Of a DNA stretch of 22,440 nucleotides, positions 14,373 through 20,873 are shown piece after piece. The position numbers and the translations under genes are program-made. The notes beneath the pieces were generated by a model, which worked only from the letters and a program-made list of their open reading frames with translations, ran no database searches and had not been told where the DNA came from. Origin of the DNA: a virus; the IMG/VR virus record IMGVR_UViG_3300046011_011399, positions 1 through 22,440 of that record; one strand, written 5' to 3'. Each line of letters begins with the position of its first letter. Position 1 is the stretch's first letter.

Positions 14373-15733
14373 AGTTGAGATATAAATTTATTTAATACTG
14401 TTTCTATATAATCTGTTTTTTCTTTTGTTATTACAGGTGATGTACCTAAAAAGAAGGTATCTGTTGTAACTTTTCTTGCAACTGGGTATTTTGTAATTAC
14501 TTCTTGTGGATCCATAAGTCCTTCATAAGCGGGTTGAAGCATAATATTGCCTGCGAAGTAAGGTCTAGTTTGGATTTTATTTGCTTCGAAGAACTGGCAT
14601 ATATCAGAACGTTTAAATGGAGCTCCATCTTTAACTGTTATTGGGAAAGCAAACCAATCAACATCGGCTCCGGGTTGTGCTTCGTGTAGATGAAAATATT
14701 GTTTATGTTTACTAAAAGCAGCAAATAAATTTTTATAATTTTCTCTACGTTTAATTCCTATTTCTTCTAGTTTTTCTATTTGAACAAGACCAATTGATGC
14801 TTGTAACTCAATTGGTTTTAAATTATATCCAATTTCCTCATAAACGTATTTGTGATCAAATATTTCGTTTGGAAGTGAAGGTAACCAATTACTAAATCTA
14901 CAACCACATGATCCTTTTTCTAATAAGTTTTGTTTACCAATGCAATAACATCCTCTACCCCATTCTCTAAAACTACGAATAATACGTTCTGTGTTTAAAT
15001 CTTTCACAGCTACAAATCCACCTTCACCCATTGTAATATGATGTGCTGGGTAGAATGAGCAACTAGCCATTTCACCAAATGACCCTAGTGGTTTGCCTTC
15101 AAATGAAGATCCTAAAGCATCACAGCAGTCTTCTAATAGAATTAGTTTATATTTTTCAATTATTTCCATTAGTCGATTCATATTAGGTGGATTGCCTAAT
15201 ACGTGAGCGAATGTAATAATTTTAGCATCAGGATTACCAATACAGGCTTGTTCTACTTGATCTAAATCTAGATTAAGTGTATCTAACTCAATATCAACAA
15301 ATATAGGAGTAAATCCTAATTGAATAATAGGATTAATTGTAGTTGGAAATCCTGCTATTGGAGTAATTACTTTAGTTCCTTTAGGTAGATTTAAACCACG
15401 TTTAGAGGTTAAAGCCAACATCATTAATAAATTAGCACTTGAACCACTATTAGTTAATAAACCATATTCTTTATTAAATAACTTAGGAAACTTAGTTTCA
15501 AATTTATTTGCTTCGGCTCCTAATACTAACCATTCACTTAGTAATGTTTTAACAGCAGCTATGTATTCATTAGAATCAAAATAAGGACCAGCATATTGAA
15601 CCCAATCTTTACCTGCTTCCCAAGTTTTTTTAGAATGTTTTTGAGAAATATATCTATCTACTAAAGATAATATTTCTCTTTCTGTAATAGGGTTACTACT
15701 GTAGTTTTCTAAATCTTGATATAGTTCTTGCAT
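14369..15733 (-). CDS. E1/RfbH-type [2Fe-2S], PMP-dependent NDP-4-keto-6-deoxy-sugar 3-dehydratase
   Basis: This 454-residue DegT-family protein is close in length to E1/RfbH (about 437). NSGSSANLLMMLAL (95-108), LLEDCCDALGSSFEGKPLGS (199-218) and especially CSFYPAHHITMGEGGF (225-240), with H231/H232 in place of the PLP Lys, identify a 3-dehydratase. FREWGRGCYCIG (255-266) matches the 'DWGRDCWC' cysteine region that binds the [2Fe-2S] cluster in E1. C262 and C264 are there, but the next cysteines, C276 and C278, lie 11 or more residues on rather than 7, so an insertion alters the loop. HKYVYEEIGYNLKPIELQAS follows as in E1. E1 needs a reductase (E3) to deliver electrons, and none is encoded here. 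SpnQ is reported to work with ferredoxin/flavodoxin reductases, so host or phage ferredoxin may serve. Confidence 0.88.
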   Translation of the reverse strand: MQELYQDLENYSSNPITEREILSLVDRYISQKHSKKTWEAGKDWVQYAGPYFDSNEYIAAVKTLLSEWLVLGAEANKFETKFPKLFNKEYGLLTNSGSSANLLMMLALTSKRGLNLPKGTKVITPIAGFPTTINPIIQLGFTPIFVDIELDTLNLDLDQVEQACIGNPDAKIITFAHVLGNPPNMNRLMEIIEKYKLILLEDCCDALGSSFEGKPLGSFGEMASCSFYPAHHITMGEGGFVAVKDLNTERIIRSFREWGRGCYCIGKQNLLEKGSCGCRFSNWLPSLPNEIFDHKYVYEEIGYNLKPIELQASIGLVQIEKLEEIGIKRRENYKNLFAAFSKHKQYFHLHEAQPGADVDWFAFPITVKDGAPFKRSDICQFFEANKIQTRPYFAGNIMLQPAYEGLMDPQEVITKYPVARKVTTDTFFLGTSPVITKEKTDYIETVLNKFISQL

Positions 15734-15736
15734 AAA

Positions 15737-16108
15737 TTATTTTTGTGAATCACCTTTCCAAACACGATATGAGTCAGAATCAAAGTGAGTAGTTGATACT
15801 TCAAATACAATACCATCAGTTAAAGCAATTAATTGATGTGGTTGTCCTGGTCTTTGTCTTACTATATCACCTGGTTTGAGATGTTGTTCTATTGTGTCTG
15901 CAGTTTCAGTATCAATCCATCTGTATGTAAATTCACCTTTATCAACGTACCATGTTTCATCTTTAATCATATGGTAATGCATACTAAATTTACATCCTGC
16001 TTTGAATATGAGGAGTTTACCACAGTATTTATCATTATTTTCAATGATTAATTCTTCACCCCAACCTTTAGGTACTTTACAGCCCTCACAAACTATTGGT
16101 TTTTCCAT
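15737..16108 (-). CDS. Single-domain cupin, mannose-6-phosphate isomerase type II-like
   Basis: This 123-residue protein is one cupin barrel. KGWGEELIIEN (14-24), KLLIFKAGCKFSMHYH (31-46), DETWYV (50-55), LKPGDIVRQRPGQPHQL (77-93) and VFEVST match the C-terminal isomerase domain of mannose-1-phosphate guanylyltransferase/isomerases. The predicted metal ligands are H44, H46, E51 (the Glu of DETW) and H91. It might isomerise a sugar phosphate or bind an NDP sugar. It overlaps the nucleotidylyltransferase gene by 23 nt, an unusually long overlap that points to coupled expression, and precedes the 3-dehydratase by 3 nt. A role in making or trimming the sugar 1-phosphate activated by its neighbour is plausible. 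Small lone cupins are functionally diverse, so substrate and reaction stay open. Confidence 0.65.
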   Translation of the reverse strand: MEKPIVCEGCKVPKGWGEELIIENNDKYCGKLLIFKAGCKFSMHYHMIKDETWYVDKGEFTYRWIDTETADTIEQHLKPGDIVRQRPGQPHQLIALTDGIVFEVSTTHFDSDSYRVWKGDSQK

Positions 16109-16490
16109 AACTTAAGATTTTAGTTGTTGATTTACCAGGTATTTTTTCAAAGAATTTAACTTCAGGAATATGTTCAATTCCAATTATAGAATGATAACTG
16201 TAATCATCTCCTATAACCATTAAATCGGGACCATATTCTCTAATACTATTAACTAATTCTTCATTACTACTGAAAGTAACAACAGAATTAATATACTTGA
16301 TTGAATATAAGAACTCTACTCTGTCTTTCAAAGTATTATATGGTCTATCTTTTCCTTTTTTTTCTTTAATTCTTTCATCTGTGTCTATTCCTACTCGAAC
16401 ACTACCAAATAAAGCAGCATATTCAAGTAGTCGGATGTGACCTAAATGAAGGATATCAAATGAACCATTTACCCATACTTTCTTTACCAT
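16086..16490 (-). CDS. Sugar-phosphate nucleotidylyltransferase, HldE C-terminal/TagD type
   Basis: I start this at the ATG at 16490 (MVKKVWVNGSFD, 134 residues); an upstream TTG at 16502 is less likely. NGSFDILHLGHIRLLEYA (8-25) contains the HxGH nucleotide-binding motif (15-18). VRVGIDTDERIKEKKGKDRP (31-50) resembles the HldE 'SD.Sv..lKG..RP' stretch. VIGDDY (92-97) and the C-terminal KSTTKI (120-125) match the family's ISTTxI-type motif. HldE-C adenylylates heptose 1-phosphate to ADP-heptose, and TagD makes CDP-glycerol. The kinase at 1508-2293 is of HldE-N type, so the two may be separated halves of a HldE-like activity lying 14 kb apart. The overlap with the cupin suggests that the sugar phosphate is further processed. 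The nucleotide and substrate are uncertain. Confidence 0.8.
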   Translation of the reverse strand: MVKKVWVNGSFDILHLGHIRLLEYAALFGSVRVGIDTDERIKEKKGKDRPYNTLKDRVEFLYSIKYINSVVTFSSNEELVNSIREYGPDLMVIGDDYSYHSIIGIEHIPEVKFFEKIPGKSTTKILSYGKTNSL

Positions 16491-16888
16491 GATATTTCCC
16501 AATCTTTAAAGTCAGCTGCTAAGCAGTCAATTTTATAGTCTTTACGCCCACCCATTATCTCTTGAATTTGGTTTTTAGCCGTATTGCGAATACCATTTAA
16601 TCCATGAGTTAATGCCAATGCATTTGGACCTGCTTTACCTGATCTAACATTTGATTCGTTATGCCAGATGTGTAAGTTCATTTGAGATAATATTACAATT
16701 GCCCTAATTGTTTCAGCAGTAATAGGTTCCTTACTCTCATTTAGATGTAGCTGAATATCATGTACTATATCAGCTATTTCAGCTGCATATTCTGCTTTGT
16801 GTTCTGTAATAAACACTTCTTTTAATTGTGTAATACTCAATCTATCGATTAATTCACTTAATGTTGGGAGATATTTTCTATTACTCAT
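16484..16888 (-). CDS. Uncharacterised helical protein in the glycan locus
   Basis: This 134-residue protein is predicted to be mostly helical and was not recognised as an enzyme. LPTLSELIDRLSITQLKEVFI (7-27) resembles, faintly, the 'GELIDKLSI' opening of small DUF4254-like proteins of LPS and phage loci. The following EYAAEIADIVHDIQLHL (33-49) and LSQMNLHIWHNESNVR (67-82) continue the helical pattern. No catalytic motif, metal site, signal peptide or membrane segment is visible. It starts in an ATGA overlap with the GT2 gene and ends overlapping the nucleotidylyltransferase by 7 nt, so it travels with the sugar genes. It could act as an accessory or regulatory partner of a neighbouring glycosyltransferase or kinase. 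The DUF resemblance is tentative. Confidence 0.6.
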   Translation of the reverse strand: MSNRKYLPTLSELIDRLSITQLKEVFITEHKAEYAAEIADIVHDIQLHLNESKEPITAETIRAIVILSQMNLHIWHNESNVRSGKAGPNALALTHGLNGIRNTAKNQIQEIMGGRKDYKIDCLAADFKDWEISW

Positions 16889-17484
16889 AATGTATTATAA
16901 AATTGATTTTGTTTTTCTTGCCTTTTAATATCTTTAGGATGATATAAGCAATATTCTTCCATTTGTGGTAATGGAGAATATGTTTGAAATCCATCTAAAC
17001 GTTCATGTACTTTATTTATCCATTTAATTTTCTTATTATTTTTCCAAATACGCCATTGGTAATCAGGAAAATTAACCCATCCTTTATCATTAACATTCCA
17101 ACCCCACTGACCAATATGTTGTGCGGTTAGTCCTTCAACTGTGTTAATTCTAGGAACTAAAATTACATCTATAGGGTTATATTCTAGTATTTCTGGGAGT
17201 GAATTGATTAAATGGAGATGAGGGTATTCATCAGCATCAATTTGGAAGATATAATCTTTGGTGCAGAATTTGGTTAGATGATTTTTGAATGTTGCAAAGT
17301 CTCCATTTAAAGGATGAGCAGTATACTTATTTGCTACTGTTCTTACTTCTTTAGTTGCATTATCTATATCTAATTGGATTACAATTTCATCCTCATCACG
17401 AATATTATTTTTAAGTAATTCAAGTAAACGAGTAAGTTCTACATGCTCATTGCAAGCAGTAATAGCATAACTAATTGAAGGCAT
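16885..17484 (-). CDS. GT2-family glycosyltransferase
   Basis: I place the start at the ATG at 17484 (MPSISYAITACNEH), 4 nt after the preceding stop; a TTG frame from 17505 would add seven poorly conserved residues. The 199-residue protein opens with ISYAITACNE (4-13), the usual GT2 start strand, and has QIDADEYP (81-88) containing the metal-binding DAD (83-85). KWINKVHERL (154-163) matches the C-terminal 'VHE' feature of GT2 enzymes that act on LPS-like acceptors. It is soluble and has no membrane helices, unlike the undecaprenyl-linked transferases, so a cytoplasmic acceptor is likely. It follows the zinc-ribbon gene and precedes the helical protein in an ATGA overlap. The family call is firm; donor and acceptor are unknown. 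Confidence 0.82.
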   Translation of the reverse strand: MPSISYAITACNEHVELTRLLELLKNNIRDEDEIVIQLDIDNATKEVRTVANKYTAHPLNGDFATFKNHLTKFCTKDYIFQIDADEYPHLHLINSLPEILEYNPIDVILVPRINTVEGLTAQHIGQWGWNVNDKGWVNFPDYQWRIWKNNKKIKWINKVHERLDGFQTYSPLPQMEEYCLYHPKDIKRQEKQNQFYNTL

Positions 17485-17488
17485 AACG

Positions 17489-17884
17489 TTATTTTTGTTT
17501 TTCAAAGAAGCCTACATAATCTAGTGCTTCTATAAATTCTTTTTCTTCAAAGTGTTTTACTGTTGACATATCCGCTTTTCCCTCTTTAGATTGTACACCT
17601 GCCCATTTCCATTCTTCTTTTGAACGTCCATCAGCAAATACCATTGCTTTATCATCTAAAATTACTGTTGATGGATACCAATTATATCCTTTATCATCTT
17701 TAAATTTTAAATCAATATAAAGTTGAGGCATTACTCCTTCAATATTCTCTAAATTTTCATCTACTGTAGTAGTGTTAGCTGTAAATCCACACCCAAAGCA
17801 ACTCCATACAGTGAATTTTTCATTTGATGCTTCGTGACATGCATTACCATTGCATCTAGGACAGGTTCCAAGTGATTCTTTCAT
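17489..17884 (-). CDS. Zinc-ribbon protein of unknown function
   Basis: This 131-residue protein has an N-terminal zinc-ribbon-like site: CPRC (C8, C11) and SCFGCGF (C29, C32), a CX2C-X17-CX2C arrangement, with an extra cysteine at 16. The rest, with YIDLKFKDDKGYNWYPST (56-73), KAMVFADGRSKEEWKWAG (79-96) and a charged C-terminus, is beta-rich and acidic, and contains no known catalytic motif. It lies between two glycosyltransferases, with a 1-nt TAATG overlap to the GT4 gene. It may bind DNA, RNA or a protein partner. Small zinc-ribbon proteins are common in large phages, but I could not match this one to a named family. Metal binding is inferred from the spacing only. Confidence 0.7.
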   Translation of the reverse strand: MKESLGTCPRCNGNACHEASNEKFTVWSCFGCGFTANTTTVDENLENIEGVMPQLYIDLKFKDDKGYNWYPSTVILDDKAMVFADGRSKEEWKWAGVQSKEGKADMSTVKHFEEKEFIEALDYVGFFEKQK

Positions 17885-19173
17885 TAGTCTACCTTTTTAA
17901 GTTTAGGTAATTCGATTTTCTTTAATTGAGGAAGTTTAAGTTGTACTGGTTTTGGTACTTTATCTTCTAATATAGTAAGTAATAAATTAGACATTTCTTC
18001 TAAAGAAAATATAGTACGTGAACGGTAAGCTTGTTTCTTTGCTCCATCAATATATTTCTTATAATTCTTATAAACATCTTCAAGTGTCTCAGCTGCTTTT
18101 TTATAATCAACTGTAAACCAACCTGATTCAGGAATAAGCATATCTTGTACTGCTGCTGATGGGTGGATTTGTTTGATTTCTCCTGGGAGTAAAATTGACA
18201 TTTCTGAATCAAGAAAATCAACATGACCACTATAATTAGGAGCAACTACTGGCTTCCCAGCAATAGATGCTTCAAGTAGTGGACGACCATATCCTTCACC
18301 TTTAGTAAATGATACTGATGCTTTTACTTTGGGGTGATTATATAATTCGTTCATTTCTTCATCATCTAAACCACCATGAAGTAGATATACACTTGGTAAA
18401 TCACCACCAATTGATTCTTGGACATGTCTAATTCTTTCTAGTATTTCATCTCTATCCATTATAGAATAATTTCCACGAGATGTTTTAAGGATAAGACCCG
18501 GACGTTGTTTTTTATTTTTAAAAGTTTCAAGAAATGTTTTAATTAACATACCTACATCTTTTCTATCTTCTCCTACATCTCCTTGTAACCAATGTCCTAC
18601 AAATAAAAAGTTAAAATCTTCTTTAATTAATTCCAATTCTTCTAATCCACTAAATGATTCTAATTTTTTATAGATATTAGTATCCGCTCCTTCAAATAAT
18701 ACTTCAATTGGTTTTTCTGCTTTAATACTACGAGTTACTTGACCTGTTTGGTTATTTTTTTCTTCAAATTTACTATTTTCAAATACATTTTTAGCATGTT
18801 CTGAAGATACTAGGGTCAAATTCATTCTATTAATCCCATCAATCCATTGTGGAGCACATATTGTAGTTTCAATACCGGCAGTAATACCAATATTGAATTT
18901 ACCTACTGGTTGAAATTCATTTGGGACAGTAATTTGAATCCAAATATCAGGTTGACGAGGAAGTTGAGGTTGACCCCAAATACAATCTATCATTGGTTTA
19001 TGATCAGGATTATCTATTTGAAGAAATCCAAAAGGAGTTGAACCCCATCTTTGAGGAAGAATTTTTACTTCATATTTTCCTGATTTAATAAGAGCTTTTA
19101 CTATGTCTCTACTTCTAGCTCCATAACCAGAATGGGTATCAATTGGGCAACTTATAACTACTAATTGTTTCAT
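17884..19173 (-). CDS. GT4-family (GT-B) glycosyltransferase
   Basis: This 429-residue protein has the GT-B fold's N-terminal glycine-rich opening, SCPIDTHSGYGARSRDIVKAL (8-28), and a clear donor-site motif KGEGYGRPLLEASIAGKPVVAP (291-312), in which E293 and E301 form the EX7E pair of GT4 enzymes. EVLFEGADTN (157-166) and FLFVGHWLQGD (189-199) are typical hinge and C-domain elements. The C-terminal tail is an unusual low-complexity repeat of LKLPQL, IELPKL and LKK units, possibly a partner- or membrane-binding tail. It starts 1 nt after the stop of the second GT4 gene, so the two are tightly linked. The substrates are unknown, and acting on a cytoplasmic glycan or nucleotide is possible. Confidence 0.85.
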   Translation of the reverse strand: MKQLVVISCPIDTHSGYGARSRDIVKALIKSGKYEVKILPQRWGSTPFGFLQIDNPDHKPMIDCIWGQPQLPRQPDIWIQITVPNEFQPVGKFNIGITAGIETTICAPQWIDGINRMNLTLVSSEHAKNVFENSKFEEKNNQTGQVTRSIKAEKPIEVLFEGADTNIYKKLESFSGLEELELIKEDFNFLFVGHWLQGDVGEDRKDVGMLIKTFLETFKNKKQRPGLILKTSRGNYSIMDRDEILERIRHVQESIGGDLPSVYLLHGGLDDEEMNELYNHPKVKASVSFTKGEGYGRPLLEASIAGKPVVAPNYSGHVDFLDSEMSILLPGEIKQIHPSAAVQDMLIPESGWFTVDYKKAAETLEDVYKNYKKYIDGAKKQAYRSRTIFSLEEMSNLLLTILEDKVPKPVQLKLPQLKKIELPKLKKVD

Positions 19174-19174
19174 A

Positions 19175-20635
19175 TTATTGTGCGATAACGTGTTTTACAA
19201 AATGTTTTGGTTGTTCAAGTGGTTCTACTTGAATTAATTCAAATTTATATCTTGGTTCCCATTTTTCAAATGTTTCATCAATTCCTTCAATTGCATTCCT
19301 ACACATATTAGCTGCTGTCATCATTGATTCATTTGAATGAACCCAATCATGAGCTGCCTGACTTATTTCTTTATAATATTCAGGTTGCTCTGTTTTGATT
19401 TTATAAATATTCATAATTTGCTCAGCAATATGATGAGGTTCAGCTCTGTCATCAAAAATATAAGGAGTAGGAACAGATCCAACTAAACTATGATTTGAAG
19501 GAAATACGGGAAATGCCCATTTACCATGTTTTTTATATTTTCCAAAATGGTTAGATCCAAATTCTTCTGTAAATTTAACCCAGTCTCCATTTTCATCCTC
19601 AAATCTCATCTGATCTTGCATACCCCCTGTTACTGTAGCAATAATTGGTTTTCCACAAATCATTCCTTCAGTTAGTGATAATCCCCATCCTTCATTACTA
19701 CTAATCAAAGCAACAGCATCTGCTGAGTTGTAAAGTAGATTCATTATGTTAGATGGATTCTTTGCTTGAGAAAATACAATGTTGTATTTTGAATGTTTTC
19801 CAAATAACATTTGTTGTACAGCATAAAGATCAGTTCCATTTTCATCTATAGGTTGAGTGTGCATTGTAAATACACATTTTTTAGCTTTATCTTCAGGTAA
19901 TTGATCAATGAATATCTTCCAAGCTAACATTAAATCGGGAAGACATTTACGACGAATATTTCTAGCATTGTAAAGTAAATTAAAATCATATTCCTTTCCG
20001 CTATAAAGATTTTTCTTATAATCTTGAAGAGCTAAATATTCAGGATGTTCAGTAGTAATAGGGAAGAAGAATGTCTCATTAATACCGTGTGGAACATATT
20101 TGATTACTTTTTCTGATGCCACTTCTGGTCCTAAAACACAACGATTGATATTTTCGGTTTGTTTTGAAATAGCAAGCAATGTATCACATGATTCATAAAA
20201 TGATTTATTATACATTGGATACGGTAAGTCATCCCAAATGTTAAGATAAATAAGAGGTATTTTTTTCCTTAATTCATGTTCAATCTGAAATAACCAAACC
20301 CAATATCTAGGATCAGTAAAGATCATAATGGCATCTGGTTTTTCAATATCTATTATTTGTCGAACTAATTCTGGGGAGCCATATCCATCTGTAGGGTATA
20401 AAAACACATATGAGTCATTAATACTAACATTTTGATTTGTATCCGCACTAAGATCAAAACGTTTACCCTTATCAGGGTGTTGAATTGCCCCTCCTACGTT
20501 TACCCAGTTATAATGATGGGCAGTACCAAGAACAATTTCTCTAGCTACGGTAGAGATACCACTTGTCATTCTAATGTCATCACAAAGTAACAATATTTTT
20601 TTACGTTGCTCTTGAGGAATATAACCTTCTTTCAT
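19175..20635 (-). CDS. GT4-family (GT-B) glycosyltransferase, second copy in tandem
   Basis: This 486-residue protein has LLLCDDIRMTSGISTVAREI (15-34) as the N-terminal glycine-containing loop, LYNARNIRRKCLPDLMLAW (221-239) at the C-domain start and SSNEGWGLSLTEGMICGKPIIA (312-333) as the donor-site block. E315 and E323 form the EX7E pair. It differs enough from its neighbour that the two probably add different sugars or act on different acceptors. The long C-terminal portion after residue 350 (FGSNHFGKYKKHGKWAF and on) is not a standard GT4 feature. It follows the small RHH-like gene by 10 nt and is the first large gene after the motif at 20855-20867. The family call is firm; the substrate is unknown. 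Confidence 0.82.
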   Translation of the reverse strand: MKEGYIPQEQRKKILLLCDDIRMTSGISTVAREIVLGTAHHYNWVNVGGAIQHPDKGKRFDLSADTNQNVSINDSYVFLYPTDGYGSPELVRQIIDIEKPDAIMIFTDPRYWVWLFQIEHELRKKIPLIYLNIWDDLPYPMYNKSFYESCDTLLAISKQTENINRCVLGPEVASEKVIKYVPHGINETFFFPITTEHPEYLALQDYKKNLYSGKEYDFNLLYNARNIRRKCLPDLMLAWKIFIDQLPEDKAKKCVFTMHTQPIDENGTDLYAVQQMLFGKHSKYNIVFSQAKNPSNIMNLLYNSADAVALISSNEGWGLSLTEGMICGKPIIATVTGGMQDQMRFEDENGDWVKFTEEFGSNHFGKYKKHGKWAFPVFPSNHSLVGSVPTPYIFDDRAEPHHIAEQIMNIYKIKTEQPEYYKEISQAAHDWVHSNESMMTAANMCRNAIEGIDETFEKWEPRYKFELIQVEPLEQPKHFVKHVIAQ

Positions 20636-20645
20636 GTAACTAATT

Positions 20646-20840
20646 TTAAATACTTCCTGAAAATTGTGTGTCTAATTGATTGTGGATTTGTTTTCTGAAT
20701 TCTTCATCTGTTAAGTATAAGAACATAGAGCGCTCTGTTAATTTTTGTACGCTAAATTTGTATCTTACGCATGCAATTTTAAATTGCTCAAATAAATCTT
20801 CAGGAACTTTTACGCTTGTTAATTGCATTTTGTTTCCCAT
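20646..20840 (-). CDS. Small ribbon-helix-helix-like protein (possible regulator)
   Basis: This 64-residue protein has LTSVKVPEDLFEQFKIACVRYKF (7-29) followed by QKLTERSMFLYLTDEEF (32-48), a strand, helix, turn, helix layout resembling ribbon-helix-helix DNA-binding proteins. Such proteins often bind palindromic operators near their own promoters. An 8-bp inverted repeat sits directly upstream (20845-20866). It is the first gene after the only AT-rich gap in this half and precedes the glycosyltransferase cluster by 10 nt, so it could regulate that operon. Being so short, it could also be a structural or accessory small protein of a T4-like phage. Function is inferred from shape and position. 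Confidence 0.55.
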   Translation of the reverse strand: MGNKMQLTSVKVPEDLFEQFKIACVRYKFSVQKLTERSMFLYLTDEEFRKQIHNQLDTQFSGSI

Positions 20841-20844
20841 AATA

Positions 20845-20866
20845 ATATATTTGAATATAAATATAT
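20845..20866. repeat. 8-bp inverted repeat before the RHH-like gene
   Basis: On the minus strand, ATATATTT (20866-20859) and AAATATAT (20852-20845) are perfect reverse complements separated by the six bases ATATTC. The repeat ends 4 nt before the ATG at 20840. Because the DNA is very AT-rich, this could be chance. It might be an operator for the adjacent RHH-like protein. Confidence 0.35.
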
Positions 20867-20867
20867 A
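20855..20867 (-). promoter_or_regulatory. Promoter-like AT motif TATATATTTATAT, 14 nt before the RHH gene start
   Basis: Read on the minus strand from 20867 to 20855, this 13-mer is identical to the one at 9560-9572 and lies the same 14 nt upstream of a start codon. It lies in the 33-nt gap between the nuclease and RHH-like genes. The plus strand has TATAAATA at 20856-20863, again antisense. It is a candidate promoter for the glycan operon. Confidence 0.45.
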
Positions 20868-20873
20868 CGCTTA

